A stretch of DNA of 41,936 nucleotides, taken from NCBI GenBank assembly GCA_003427395.1, contig BFEA01000051.1:703769-745704 (forward strand). The letters are read 5' to 3'. The position numbers were made by a program, and so were the translations under genes. Position 1 is the stretch's first letter. Every line of letters starts with the position of its first letter. The stretch comes from Chara braunii. Its lineage: Eukaryota; Streptophyta; Charophyceae; Charales; Characeae. The notes below the pieces were generated by a model. The model saw nothing but the letters and a program-made list of their open reading frames with translations, made no database searches and was not told the DNA's origin. Below, piece after piece: positions 1-9,910 of this stretch.

Positions 1-690
1 CCCCCCCCTTCTGCCTTTCCCTGCCTTAGGGGGTCCGACAGATCCCCTAAAACAACGTGACCGGTCACCATGGACAGCTGTTCACGGGTGCAGGGTGCCG
101 TGACCGACCCTTCAGCAATCACTCAACGGTGCCGGTCCCAGTCACGGTGCCGACACTGGCACCTACACGGTGCTGCTCGGGCATGAAACCCTACTCCTAC
201 TGAGCTTTCCCGGCCTTTCCGTCACCTTCCAAACGTAGGAAGCCTGGTCCCTGACTTCCTGTCTATCACTGTTAAGTTGTTAACCCCTGTTGTGCCACAC
301 TATATCGGTGTCACTCTGGGCCTCTGGCAGATCGTGTGAACCTAGTAATCGGCTGGCTTGCTCTGCTTCACTACTCGTGGGTTAACTTTGGCAGTTCTTC
401 CTCCTCCCCACATACAGGGAAATCCTGGTATCTATCACTTCCCAACAAGTGTAGGTGGTGTACTCCTGAGTCCTAACACACCATCGTGCTTTGGCAGACA
501 GGCAGGCTGCCAAAGGGCCTCACTCCACTACTCTCCAGATGTGAAAAATGAGAATGAATCTTGCTCTAGAACATGGAAAGGATACACCCACATATGTTTT
601 GTCTTTTCTGCATGTGGTGAGTAGTGGAGCGAGGGCCAAAGCCATACTAAACTTTACTAAAGTGGTACCATAAAGGAGTGTCCCTCACAT
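1..690. other. Non-coding stretch, no gene seen
   Basis: I see no convincing gene. Bases 60-180 are rich in short inverted words around CGGTCACGGTGCCG. A copy of the dispersed ~55 bp motif lies at 541-590. The short open frames here have neither recognisable domains nor a coding-like pattern. Confidence 0.5.
541..590 (-). repeat. Dispersed ~55 bp motif, copy 1
   Basis: Read on the minus strand this gives GGTGTATCC, TTTCCATGTTCTAGAGC, AAGATTCATTCTCATTTTTC, the same order of words as the copies at 1172, 1378, 15803-15950, 16075, 16146 and 16563. Both orientations occur, so this is a dispersed repeat rather than a single tandem array. Its function is unknown. Confidence 0.6.
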
Positions 691-780
691 AACTTTCTTT
701 GCCTTTTTTCTTGCAGAAAACCCCCCACCAAAAGAACTCCCGGCAGAAAAACTCCCGCCTTTCCGAGGGATACCCCAGTT

Positions 781-888
781 CAGAGATCGACCACCAGTAC
801 TGCAGAAACCCACTATCAGAGATCTACCACCAGTACTGCAGAAACCCACTATCAGAGATCTACCACCAGTACTGCAGAAACCCACTAT
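781..888 (+). repeat. Three tandem 36-bp units
   Basis: Three consecutive 36-bp units begin at 781, 817 and 853 and differ at only one base (G/T at unit position 9). Because 36 is a multiple of three, the array stays open in one frame and makes a repetitive small ORF (699-944). With no domain or context I do not call it a gene. Confidence 0.9.
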
Positions 889-891
889 ACT

Positions 892-1000
892 TACCTTCTT
901 ATCCTGAATACGACGTACGGTCATTACAGCTGTACTTAGACTGAAAGATACCCCAAATACGGCTATAACGACAGTATGTCGTCTTCTGGTGAAGAAGGTA
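892..1000. mobile_element. Foldback/MITE-like element, family F1, diverged copy
   Basis: The ends TACCTTCTTATCCTGAATAC and GTCTTCTGGTGAAGAAGGTA are imperfect inverted repeats. The interior (GGTCATTACAGCTGT, then GACTGAAAG) resembles the F1 copies at 3983 and 5379. It is the most decayed of the three. It encodes no protein. Confidence 0.5.
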
Positions 1001-1171
1001 GGACTGACAAACGGCAGACTCTGAGAATCAGACAGAAGATGACTACCATATCTATCTTTAGACGGGACGGGAAGAAGGCGGCCCTTCACATCGGAAAACA
1101 CTGAAACTTGTCAGACCGAGCCGTAGGGCCTCGCTCCACTACTCTTCACATGCACAGACGACAACAAATAT

Positions 1172-1232
1172 GGCGGTGTATCTTCCCATGTTCTAACAGA
1201 AGATTCATTCTCATTTTGCTGATTTGGTGAGA
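1172..1232 (+). repeat. Dispersed ~55 bp motif, copy 2
   Basis: GGCGGTGTATCTTCCCATG is followed by TTCTAACAGAAGATTCATTC and TCATTTTGCTGATTTGGTGA. This is among the best-preserved copies. Together with copy 1 it sits beside similar words (CTCCACTACTC), so the repeat may be longer than 55 bp here and the two copies form a loose inverted pair. Confidence 0.65.
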
Positions 1233-1377
1233 AGAGGGACTGGTGGGAGGCCTGTATTGTGTGTGGTTGTATTCTCAGACAATAATACAGACTCTTACAG
1301 AGACAAGACAACAAAACAGACTCTCACAGAGACACAAGCACGACGAGAGATGAAGGGCATTGCCATGCCACTCTCGA

Positions 1378-1432
1378 AATGTGCCAAATGAAAATGAACT
1401 TCCGGCTAGAACATGTCCAGATGCACCTGCCA
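1378..1432 (-). repeat. Dispersed ~55 bp motif, copy 3
   Basis: On the minus strand it reads GGTGCATCTGGACATGTTC, TAGCCGGAAGTTCATTTTC, ATTTGGCACAT, matching the family in order and spacing with scattered substitutions. Confidence 0.55.
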
Positions 1433-1674
1433 AATTTTAGTCGTTTTCACATTTTGAGCGTGGTGTGGCAACGCCCCAAGTCCAAGACTCCAAGGAGTGG
1501 CAAGGACCGACAAGGCAGGGCGAACTGCAAGCGAGTTATGAGAATTGACACAGTATTACTAATTTACTATTACAGTTTTCCACTGGAACCTCAACAGGTC
1601 ATGGCAAAAAGAAACTGCCTGCCTCCCTCCTTCTGACTTCGTCTAAAGTCCGTACTAGGATTTATCCTGCCGCA

Positions 1675-2160
1675 GGCCACTTAAAATTGTACTCTGCAGA
1701 TATGTCTCGTAGGAACCACCCCCCTCGCCCCCTCCTCTCCCGCTTCTTCTGGCCCCAACGGACTGCCTCCTCAAAATTGTACTCTGAAGGATTGTCTCTT
1801 ATTGGACCTCCCCCTCCTCATTCCCCCGCTTCTTCTGGCCCCAAGGTACTGCCTACCTAAAAGCCTACCTTGAAGGTATGCCTGTCATTGGAGCCACGCT
1901 CGCCCACTGCGACCCCCCTCTTCTTCCCCCAGGGGACTTCCTCCCTAGAGTCATACTTCCGAGGTCCGTCGCACATTTGACCCCCCTTGAGACCCTTCGT
2001 CCCCCAAGGTATGTCTTTCATAGGACTACCGCAGCCCCACCTTCGACCCCCAAGGTACTGCCTCCCCAAACTCGTATGGAAGGTATCTCGCACATGGCGC
2101 TACAGCGCCCTCCTCCTCCCCCCCCTTTCCCCCTCTTCGACCCCCAAGGGACTGCCTGAC
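1675..2160 (+). repeat. Degenerate C-rich tandem repeat, ~80-100 bp units
   Basis: The words CCCCAAGGTACTGCCTCCC, GAAGGTATGTCTC-like and ATTGGACC-like recur in the same order about five times, separated by pyrimidine-rich CCTCCTCCCCC tracts. Similarity between units is only moderate. Short ORFs on both strands (1857-2226) are by-products of this composition. Confidence 0.6.
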
Positions 2161-2227
2161 AAAGGTCACCGACCAGCAACCAAAGTCAACTACCGCCTTC
2201 AAGTTGGTCATTATTGCCGTATCTAGA

Positions 2228-2340
2228 CTGCAACATGCCCGAAATACAGCGATAACGACCGTACTTTTCTATCCGTTATCGCCGTACCTATGTAGCCTGA
2301 AGTAACATGCCCCAAATACAGCGACAATGACCGTACGACG
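2228..2340 (+). repeat. Direct repeat pair with GCGATAAC hairpin
   Basis: AACATGCCCGAAATACAGCG at ~2231 recurs at ~2302 as AACATGCCCCAAATACAGCG. In the first unit GCGATAAC is followed by GTTATCGC (~2250-2281), forming a small stem. A looser relative (CCCCAAATACGGCTATAACG) is at ~953, inside the F1 relic. Confidence 0.55.
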
Positions 2341-2789
2341 TACGGTCTATTCATGGGTATACGGTAAGTCATACAGAGGGTCCCCCACCAGAGTCAACTA
2401 AGTCATACTCTGAAGGCATGTCAGCAAAAGGAGAGAGCGCGCCCTTCAGGCAATGCGCAAAAATAGAACAACAAGATCACGCGGGATCATTGGAAAACCA
2501 TTCGCACCGAATGACACTACATGCAACCAGACATTTCAAAAAAACAAAAAACAAAAAAAAAAACATTCCGGCTGATCAAGCCCAATAGGACGGTCGAGTC
2601 CCCGGTCACTCCCCTACAGGCAGCGAAGTCGACATCGGCATTATCGAGGAATACGAACGAATTACCGAGAACAGCAGTTACGACGACTTATCAGATGCCC
2701 ACTGCTGGGAAACAGCCTCACTCGTCTCTTGAAATTTTCCAGCATCATAAGACGATAACAGACACAACGAGAAGATCAATCATAATTTC

Positions 2790-3110
2790 ACATTTTTACT
2801 TCACATAGAAATCGTTACAGGACGAGCAGCAGAGCAGAAAAGAGCATAGGAGACCACAAAACGGCACAGACGAGCGCAAAAAAGCACAAAAAAGCACAAA
2901 AGCGCAGGGTTACAAACTTTCAACAGTTTATTTCACAAATTCACATCGAAATTCATTGAAGACGGGGCACAAAAGAACAGAAAAGAGCACAAAGGAGATC
3001 GAAAGAGCACAAAATTCAAGAGAATGGTAAAAGCGCTGGACAGTTCTTTTCACATCGAAATTCATTGAAGACTAGCTCAAGCGCACAAAAGAGCACAAAA
3101 GAGCACTAAG
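2790..3110 (+). repeat. Degenerate ~110-145 bp tandem repeat
   Basis: TTCACATCGAAATTCATTGA occurs near 2940 and 3050, with a weaker form (TTCACATAGAAATCGTTACA) near 2800. Each is followed by purine-rich AAAAGAGCACAAAAGAGCAC-type sequence. No protein is supported. Confidence 0.6.
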
Positions 3111-3338
3111 GGGGTACCCACATTAGCACTTTTCGAAATGCATCTGACTGCGATTGCAGCACGACCTGGATGAACCTGACGGCAATCGCGAACAGAGCTT
3201 AGTGGAAAAACTGAAACCAGTAGTGTGAGTAAATGCACTAAAGAGCGCACTACAGAGCGCAGGACTTGACCGAAGAGCACGCATGAGAACAATGGGCCTC
3301 GCCGCTCTACTGACCAAATGCACAAAAGACAAAAACGA

Positions 3339-3385
3339 TAGCGGTGCATCTCATTCTCATTTTCCACATTTGTTGAGTCGTGGAT
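3339..3385 (+). repeat. Dispersed ~55 bp motif, internally deleted copy
   Basis: AGCGGTGCATCTCATTCTCA then TTTTCCACATTTGTTGAG keeps both ends of the motif but lacks the central ATGTTCTAGCAGAAGATTC part. Confidence 0.45.
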
Positions 3386-3574
3386 TGAAGCCCAATGGCG
3401 GACTATCAAAGGTGACTGTCATATGTCTCAAACATCCAACCTCTACAACAATCTGGACTTGCCACAAAAAAAAAAAAAAAAAAAAAAAAGGAGGGTTAAC
3501 AGTGATGCTCGTTTTGGTTTGTTTATATGTGAAAAATAGTCGACTCCGTGTACCAAGGAAACAAACAAAACAAA

Positions 3575-3822
3575 AAAAAAAGAAACAGAGAAGGATTACA
3601 ACAGTTCCGTCGACAAATTCTTTCAATGGAAGCAACGACGCGGGGATCCCTGGCAAATATAAAACGAAACGAATTGGATCCGTTTCTTTCAAAAAAAAGA
3701 TGACCGTGTGAAAAAAAAAAAAAAAAAGAAACAGAGAAGGGTTGCAACAGTTCCGTCGACAAATTATTTCAATGGAAGCAACGACGCGGGGTTCCCTACA
3801 GTGCACCCGGCAAATATGGTGG
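3575..3822 (+). repeat. Direct duplication of ~80 bp
   Basis: GAAACAGAGAAGGATTACAA (from ~3580) recurs from ~3728 as GAAACAGAGAAGGGTTGCAA. Both are followed by CAGTTCCGTCGACAAATT and by CAATGGAAGCAACGACGCGG. Each copy is preceded by an A-run, which suggests duplication by slippage or insertion of a poly(A)-associated fragment. Looser relatives of GACAAATT..TTTCAA occur at 3951 and 4582. Confidence 0.8.
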
Positions 3823-3982
3823 TTTCCTTTACCCATCTCCGGTTAGGGGTCAAACCCTCGAGACTTGAGCACAACGATTACAAAGCGAAACAACAACAAC
3901 AACAACAAGGGTCAAACCCATCTCCGTCTTTTTTTTCTTTTTTTTTTTAAGTGACAAATTCTTTCAACCAAAGTAGCGATTA

Positions 3983-4105
3983 CTACCGTCTTCACCCGAA
4001 TAGAACGCCCAGTCATTACAGCTGTAGTCGGTGCAAGGTTCAGTCCAGAATCCACTGCAGACACGTCAATCATTACCGGGCGTTCTATTCGGGTGAAGGC
4101 GGTAG
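3983..4105. mobile_element. Foldback/MITE-like element, family F1, best copy
   Basis: Long, nearly perfect inverted ends: CTACCGTCTTCACCCGAATA continuing into GAACGCC at the left, and GGCGTTCTATTCGGGTGAAG continuing into GCGGTAG at the right. The ~70 bp interior shares GTCATTACAGCTG and GGTTCAGTCCAGAATCCA-like words with the copy at 5379. It has no coding capacity. An F2 element begins at the next base. Confidence 0.8.
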
Positions 4106-4212
4106 CCGGGACCATGTCCCACATAGCCGAATTCTTCATTCCTGGCCGTCGATCTTCATAGTCTACGGTCAAAAATCGAGGACTCAGCAGGTAAGTGAGA
4201 CTTGGTCCCCGG
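4106..4212 (-). mobile_element. Foldback/MITE-like element, family F2, copy 1
   Basis: The ends CCGGGACCATGTCCCAC and GTGAGACTTGGTCCCCGG are inverted repeats. The reverse complement of the interior (CCGTAGACTATGAAGATCGA, CGGCCAGGAATGAAGAATTC) aligns with the copy at 9911. It directly abuts the F1 element. Confidence 0.7.
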
Positions 4213-4739
4213 CAGATGATGTACTAGAAATCTAGGATCCTCACCCAAAGTTAACTTCGGTTCAAACCCTTGGAACGCGAGCACAATCACAAAGGGACCC
4301 CCCCTCCCCCTTCCCCCCCCCACCTGGAGGATTATGTCCACAAAGCTTTCACACAATAGGTGCAAAAAAGAAACCGAATTTGTACCCAAACTTCGGTTCG
4401 AGCCCTTGGAAACAAATGGAGTAACATCTCTCTCCTTCTCCTTTTTTTTTTTTGTACATTTGAGTTTTGAAGTAGCCCGCAGCTTTCACTTCTAGTAGTA
4501 ATTCAAAAGGGAAATAAAACGGGGAAAGAAACCTGCTACTTCATATTTTTCTGTTCCTTTTCTTAGCTTTTCTCTAATGATCGACAAATTGTTTCAATTG
4601 AAGCATCGAGGGATTCGAGGCCCGGTTCCGGGTCTAATCGGAAATTGCCCTCGAAAAAAAAATCTACCATCCTTACCAAATACCCAACTTCGGTTCAAAC
4701 CCCCGAAACTTGAGCACAATCACTAACGGAACCCCTAAG

Positions 4740-5378
4740 CCTGCAGGGCCTGCACCACTATGTCCTCATGACTCCACAGAGCGCTCATATAGTACACATG
4801 GCAACGCAACATCTCTAGATTCTCTACAGACTACCGTTCCTTGTACTTTCCTTTTCGGGATAATTACGGTGCAGTCGAGTTAAACTTTTCAGTTTGAAAT
4901 GCACTTCAGCCATCCCTCGAATACAACTCATCCCCACCCAACCCTAAAACTGGGTTCTATACATTCACGATTTTCCTTTATTGGATCAACATTCGGGAAA
5001 TCGTGACTGAAACGCATTTAAAACTGAAACCCGGGACTGCGCCCTAGTTTTCCCTTCTTTTTTTTCCCCTCAAAATTCAAATTTCAAATTTCAAATTTCG
5101 AATTTCGAATTATTTGCATACTAGAGCCCAGCGACCTCAAACAATACTCCCGGCATTCCTTGTGTACTCCTGAAGTTGCCCGCATCTTTCACCACATAGT
5201 GGGGGGGGGGGGGGGGGGAAAAAAAAAAATGAGGGGAATTTTACTGGGAAAAGGTGGGGGGGGAGAGGGGAAAAGCAAAATATTGGGGGGAACTTCACTG
5301 GGACAAAGAAACTGCTCTTCATAGCCTGCCCTCTTCTTTGCCCACATTCGAGAACTTGGGACTATTCGGGACTATTCT
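4740..5378. other. Non-coding stretch, no gene seen
   Basis: AT-rich with tandem CAAATTTC words near 5078-5110, and a G-run joined to an A-run at 5202-5229 inside a purine-rich block (5200-5290). I see nothing gene-like. A ~60 aa frame on the minus strand here is just the translation of the purine block. Confidence 0.5.
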
Positions 5379-5496
5379 TACCGTCTTCTCCCGAATAGAA
5401 CGCACGGTCATAATCGCTGCAACTATAGACTGAAAGTTCTGGATCAAATGCAGAACAGATATGCTGGCCGTGCGTTCTATTCGAGAGAAGAGGGTA
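5379..5496. mobile_element. Foldback/MITE-like element, family F1
   Basis: The left arm TACCGTCTTCTCCCGAATAG plus AACGCACGG pairs with the right arm CCGTGCGTTCTATTCGAGAG plus AAGAGGGTA. The interior, with GTCATAATCGCTG and GACTGAAAGTTCTGGATC, matches the copy at 3983. It lies ~200 bp past the 3' end of the transporter gene. Confidence 0.8.
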
Positions 5497-5696
5497 GTGG
5501 CCCTAGTGGGTGGTTGGTATTGTGTGTTCGCCCTCGACCTACGAAACAGTGGAGGGAGAGGAAAGCCTGAGAGGGAGGGGCCCACGGGTGCGCACTATGT
5601 TCACACTCAGAAAGCATGAACCTCGCCACAAGAACGGCCATATTCATGCCTTCTTCGCGCCAACATACTACCAATCGCGCCTGCACCTGATGCTAC

Positions 5697-8474
5697 CTAC
5701 CCTTCTCCACGAAGTATGTTGACTGTGGTCGCAAGAAATATCACACACCCGACCACCAACAAGAAAATTCCAAGCGCCACACTGCGCGGCGAGGTTGTGG
5801 GCAACCTCTCGAGCCTCCTACTCCCCCTACTCCCCCTACTCCCCTTCCTACTAGCAGAATTGACGTTCAATCCCCTAGACAGCGGACGGGACTCTTGTGC
5901 AGCCTGTTTTTCCTTAATATCCGTACTATACAAAGGGGGCGACCACGTCTCGACGGCGGATGCTGCAGATGGACGTGAACTCGAACTCGCGTCAGCGGTG
6001 GAGGATCTCCTCTGCTGTTTTACAGCTTCGCCATTTTGTTCACGTGCTTCTTGCGAATCTCCCAGAAGCGGCGAAAGGATAGAGTCACGTGACTCACGTG
6101 GACAAGTCACAAGAGGACAAAAAATATGCGTCCAGGGATCGAAACCTCGCCGAGCAGCAAGTGCAGCAGCAAGGGGATGGGCAGGGGGAGGAGGTGGAGG
6201 AGCGGGAGGAGGAGGAGGACGAAGAGGATGTCCAGGTGGGGTCCAGGGATCAAAACCTGAGACCAACAAAAGACCAGGTATGATGAAGACGACTAGAACC
6301 CCACTGGTGCTTCCCACCACGGACATTATTATGCCAATGTCAGGTATAGACATAGCAGCGGCCACAGTGCTGGCCAACAAGCCAACGGAGAGCACCACGT
6401 GAACAAGATCCGACTCTTCAGCGTGGATTGCGACACTGCTAGGTACCCCTAGTAATTGAATGACCAGGTCCCTTAACATAGACCTGGTAGCGAAGTGGTT
6501 CACCGGATACGCCACGGTCGCCAGCACGGCCATTCCGTATCGGACCAGGTTCAGACGTAAATCCTCGTGGCCGAAGCTGCACAGAACATCGCTCTTCACG
6601 TCCGGAAAAATTAAGTACCCAAAAATGCCCACGACGCCGTAAGCCACAGCACAGATACCCGTTGAAGCACAGATGACTTGATCCATGATTGCTACCTTAC
6701 GACCCCACTTCTTGGGCACGTCGATGGGCCCGCAAGTGTCAGCAGTGGGACCACATGGAACTGGAACCTGATGGGGCAACCTGTGTTCAAACTCGCCTTC
6801 AAGTTGGAGAGAACCGGTGAGCTGCCGCCGGTGAGGCTGCTGCTCCACGACAGCTGTTGTTGCTTCAGCTTGCGCCACGTGTCGAGCAGGCAGAGGCTCT
6901 GCTGCCATGTGATCATCCGGTCGTCGGTCAAAGCCGCTGAGCGGGACATCCTCCCGCTGCTGCTGTTGGTGTCCCTCTTCCCGCTGGTGCTGTTCAAGTT
7001 GCTGCTCCTTTTGTGCCTTCGAATTTGACTTGACCTGACGATTGCCGACGGACTCGAACCCCGCACCTTCCCCTGGTTCAGAAACGTCAACGGGCTGGTA
7101 CTGGGTTCGGTGTTCCTTGTGCCTCTGCTGTTCCTCCTCCTCACCTAGGCGGGATTCGGGCCAGGTCCCCGCACCTTCACCTGGTTCAGAAACGTCAACG
7201 AGCTGGTAGTCGGATCGTTGTTCCTTGCGCCTCCGCTGTTCCTCCTCCTCATCCCGGCGGGATTCGAGCTCCGCACCTGTGGCACCTCCAGCTTGCGCAG
7301 CAATGTCAACGGCCAGGTATTCGGGGCGTTGCTGCCCATCCTGTTCCTTGCGCCTCTGCTCCTCCTCCTCCTCCTCCTCCTCCTCCTCCTGCTGACCGCG
7401 CGGGGATTCCATCCTCGAACCAAGCTTCAGCCGATCGGTGTCGCACAGCGGTGCCGCCCTGTCGCTCAGCTCTGCAAAGATTGGCACGCACTGGACGTTG
7501 CAATTAAACGCGAAGATGAAAATCCCGACGGACGTGAACACCTTGCGGTCTAAGTTGAAGTACTCCACGTGTTCGGGTACGCGACCTCGGAGGCTGACCA
7601 GGTTCTGCAGTCCTACCGCGAGAAGAGTTAAGGCTAGATACGACAGCATGGTGACGGACAAGAAGCCGCTGTACTTCAGCGACTGAAGAGTGCGTTTCAA
7701 ACACAGAGGAAGCAGGACCATGGTCGCGATCGCGGTGATCAGTACTCCTCTGTCGGTCAAAACGTACAGCGATCCCGACAGGTCTGAGTCCAGATATCGC
7801 ACCGCGAGAGGGTGAAAGATATCCCCCGTCACAATTAAGTAGGACGTCAACGCGCCTAGGATCTTGACGAGGATGAGTGCATTCACGATGACGCTGAGCC
7901 AGGGCCCGAGAGTGACCCCAACAAGGTCCTGGAACGTGGGGCAACCAAAATAGGCAGCCGCTCGGACGGTCACGACCAGGGATAGAATCTCCAACAGATA
8001 GACAAAGAGCATGAACATACACCCACCACCAATTCCCAAGTGTTTGAAAGCGTAGGGGAACGCCAGCATACCTGACCCTATGGCTGAATTAGCGAGATTG
8101 AACACGGAAATCCTCGGGTCAGTGTTGATGCCAACAAAAGCAATTCCAGACTTAGGGGTACCTCCCCTAGCACCTTCAGCGTTATCTTCGTCAAAATCTG
8201 CATTCCTGCCGTCCTGATAGACTTCCTGCTGCTGCTGCTGGTGCTGCTGCTGATTCTCTAACATGTCTTCCCTCATATGGTTATTTCTGCTCGCTTGTGA
8301 CGTGGAGGAGGGTACAACGGACGAGGATGATGCCATGAACACAGTGGTAGTGTGGCTGACCACCGTCTCGGCATTCCCACTTGCTGAATTGCCCCCGGCT
8401 CTTGCCTCACGATCGGCCGATAGACGTCCCTCTGTGCCGCACCAGGATCGGAACGTTGGACAGGAGTACATCAC
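5697..8474 (-). CDS. Amino acid transporter, AAAP / SLC38-AVT6 type, 925 aa
   Basis: Secondary amino acid transporter of the AAAP superfamily, expected to move neutral or small amino acids across the plasma or vacuolar membrane; substrate and location are not readable here. I count 11 hydrophobic segments at about residues 122-145, 149-171, 190-216, 240-259, 269-292, 311-335, 595-623, 641-660, 690-709, 711-737 and 898-918. The family signature NSAIGSGMLAFPYAF lies in segment 1 (128-142), and FNCNVQCVPIFAEL in segment 6 matches the conserved SLC38/AVT6 block. Typical members have ~430-500 aa. The excess here is a polar N-tail (1-120, polyQ 75-83), a ~255 aa Glu/Gln-rich loop (336-590) and a ~160 aa Pro/Ser-rich loop (738-897). 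The ORF is intronless. The start at 8474 is simply the first Met of the open frame; Met47, 67 or 71 are alternatives. No promoter is evident. Confidence 0.85.
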   Translation of the reverse strand: MMYSCPTFRSWCGTEGRLSADREARAGGNSASGNAETVVSHTTTVFMASSSSVVPSSTSQASRNNHMREDMLENQQQHQQQQQEVYQDGRNADFDEDNAEGARGGTPKSGIAFVGINTDPRISVFNLANSAIGSGMLAFPYAFKHLGIGGGCMFMLFVYLLEILSLVVTVRAAAYFGCPTFQDLVGVTLGPWLSVIVNALILVKILGALTSYLIVTGDIFHPLAVRYLDSDLSGSLYVLTDRGVLITAIATMVLLPLCLKRTLQSLKYSGFLSVTMLSYLALTLLAVGLQNLVSLRGRVPEHVEYFNLDRKVFTSVGIFIFAFNCNVQCVPIFAELSDRAAPLCDTDRLKLGSRMESPRGQQEEEEEEEEEEQRRKEQDGQQRPEYLAVDIAAQAGGATGAELESRRDEEEEQRRRKEQRSDYQLVDVSEPGEGAGTWPESRLGEEEEQQRHKEHRTQYQPVDVSEPGEGAGFESVGNRQVKSNSKAQKEQQLEQHQREEGHQQQQREDVPLSGFDRRPDDHMAAEPLPARHVAQAEATTAVVEQQPHRRQLTGSLQLEGEFEHRLPHQVPVPCGPTADTCGPIDVPKKWGRKVAIMDQVICASTGICAVAYGVVGIFGYLIFPDVKSDVLCSFGHEDLRLNLVRYGMAVLATVAYPVNHFATRSMLRDLVIQLLGVPSSVAIHAEESDLVHVVLSVGLLASTVAAAMSIPDIGIIMSVVGSTSGVLVVFIIPGLLLVSGFDPWTPPGHPLRPPPPPAPPPPPPAHPLAAALAARRGFDPWTHIFCPLVTCPRESRDSILSPLLGDSQEAREQNGEAVKQQRRSSTADASSSSRPSAASAVETWSPPLYSTDIKEKQAAQESRPLSRGLNVNSASRKGSRGSRGSRRLERLPTTSPRSVALGIFLLVVGCVIFLATTVNILRGEG
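6130..6257 (-). repeat. In-frame 17-bp direct repeats bracketing a Pro-rich insert
   Basis: Plus-strand GTCCAGGGATCGAAACC (6130-6146) and GTCCAGGGATCAAAACC (6241-6257) are 111 bp apart, so the peptide GFDPWT appears at residues 740 and 777. Between them are a polyproline run and an Ala-rich run. The spacing is a multiple of three and keeps the transporter frame. It could be a small insertion with duplication, a repeat expansion, or an unspliced intron segment. Confidence 0.75.
7056..7409 (-). repeat. Three intragenic repeat units in the transporter loop
   Basis: Residues ~356-403, 404-439 and 440-473 each run Glu-Ser-Arg, an acidic/Gln run, a KEQ/KEH word, Tyr-x-x-Val-Asp, then a Gly/Ala-rich end. 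Units 2 and 3 share VDVSEPGEGAG exactly; unit 1 is diverged and carries a CTC/GAG triplet expansion (plus strand ~7360-7390). Confidence 0.85.
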
Positions 8475-8742
8475 GACTGCTGTCGCCCAGTTTCTGGCCG
8501 AAGGTCACCGGCCCTAAGTTATTCGTCCGCAAGATGTCGCACGCTATTCACACACATGCACCGAGTTCGGAACACAGCTCGAACCCTGGTCAGGATCGCA
8601 TTATCACCGTCTACCAACTTCGAACAGCGAGCTCTCTCGAACACAAATAGGCCCTACGGCACGGGACTCCGACCGAACACTCGGAGCGATTTCATGCGAT
8701 TCCAACTTCCCGACCGAGCCGACTCAAATTGTGTCCTAGCCT

Positions 8743-8859
<117 letters not shown>

Positions 8860-8918
8860 CTATCTGTGCAACATACCTACGCACTATCTACATCAGACTG
8901 CATGTACGTGTGAATGCG

Positions 8919-8968
8919 TACTAGCATATTTACACATGATGAAGTACTAGAATATTTACACATGATGA
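8919..8968 (+). repeat. Tandem ~25 bp duplication
   Basis: TACTAGCATATTTACACATG and then TACTAGAATATTTACACATG are consecutive units, each ending in ATGATGAA. This is a local duplication in AT-rich DNA. Confidence 0.8.
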
Positions 8969-9107
8969 ACTAAGTATCTATCGATTATCTACGTGTTATC
9001 TGTGCATATGTCGCGCACCGATGCCCATGCAGAACTGACAGGGAATTTTTGACCACATGTGCGTCCTCTTACTTCTAGCCACCAAGCAGATCAGAACTTC
9101 CTACTTC

Positions 9108-9108
<1 letters not shown>

Positions 9109-9160
<52 letters not shown>
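9109..9160 (+). repeat. (TC)n microsatellite
   Basis: Pure TC/CT run followed by pyrimidine-rich CCCTTCGCTCTCGCTCTC sequence. A second run lies at 9467-9500. Confidence 0.95.
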
Positions 9161-9162
<2 letters not shown>

Positions 9163-9463
9163 CTTCGCTCTCGCTCTCTCGTACGCTCCCCTCCTCGCTC
9201 CCTCGCTCAGCAGCCCGTGCAATCTTTTCCTTAAGTTGTTGTGCTCTCTTGCTCGCACTCTCGCCTCGGCCTCCCACTCCTTTTCTTTCTTCTTTCTCCC
9301 ATACGGGCAGACAAGCGCAGAAGCACACACAGAAACACATAGCCACTAGACTATATGATTCAACGAGGCCTCTCCCTCGCTCCAACCAGAGCAATACTGA
9401 CACCTGCCGACCCCAAGTTGCTCGGTTATGAACGCCTGGCGATCCCACGTTGCATGTTATAAA

Positions 9464-9466
<3 letters not shown>

Positions 9467-9500
<34 letters not shown>
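9467..9500 (+). repeat. (CT)n microsatellite
   Basis: Pure CT run, preceded by the near-duplicate words TTATGAACGCCTGG (9426) and TTATAAACGCCTCT (9457), i.e. a ~31 bp local duplication. Confidence 0.9.
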
Positions 9501-9504
<4 letters not shown>

Positions 9505-9910
9505 TTGTGGCTTTGTTGCCGTGCTTGTATGGACCTCTGCGAACTGAGATTCCCACTTCCACGTCGGCGACGGTGTGTCGAATCCAAATTTTCACTACTA
9601 TAGACACTTCGAACTAGACCGGCCTTCCAATGGCAAGAAAGATGCAGACGTTACTCTTACTCTATGAATAGGAACGGATGCGTCTTACCACTTTCTGGCA
9701 AAGATGCATTTCCTTTTCCGGTTCGACAGTGGTGTGGCGTGGCCCGTAGCTTTTCTGCGAGGTTGCCGAGCCGGCGGGTTTTCTCCCGCCCTGGCAAACC
9801 AGGGGCCAATACCGCCAATCTTGAGCCAAAAGGCGGCGCGAAGCGCCGGGGGCTCGTGGGCGGCTCGTGGCGAGGACGTTCAGGTCGCTCACAATGTCTG
9901 GTCGCCAGGG

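Larger units (their letters stand above)
3838..4735 (+). repeat. Dispersed CTTCGGTTCAAACCC motif, four copies
   Basis: Around 3845, 4255, 4387 and 4685 the sequence CCAACTTCGGTTCAAACCC (with variants) recurs. Three of the four are followed by a GAGCACAATCAC-like word. GGTTCAAACCC resembles a Pol III B box, so a tRNA-derived SINE tail is possible, but I see no matching A box and keep it as a plain repeat. The F1 and F2 elements at 3983-4212 interrupt the series. Confidence 0.5.

Noticed and set aside
5716-7553. Plus-strand open frames opposite the transporter (up to 228 codons)
   Set aside because: They are antisense shadows of a GC-rich coding region; the minus frame has the transmembrane pattern and family motifs.
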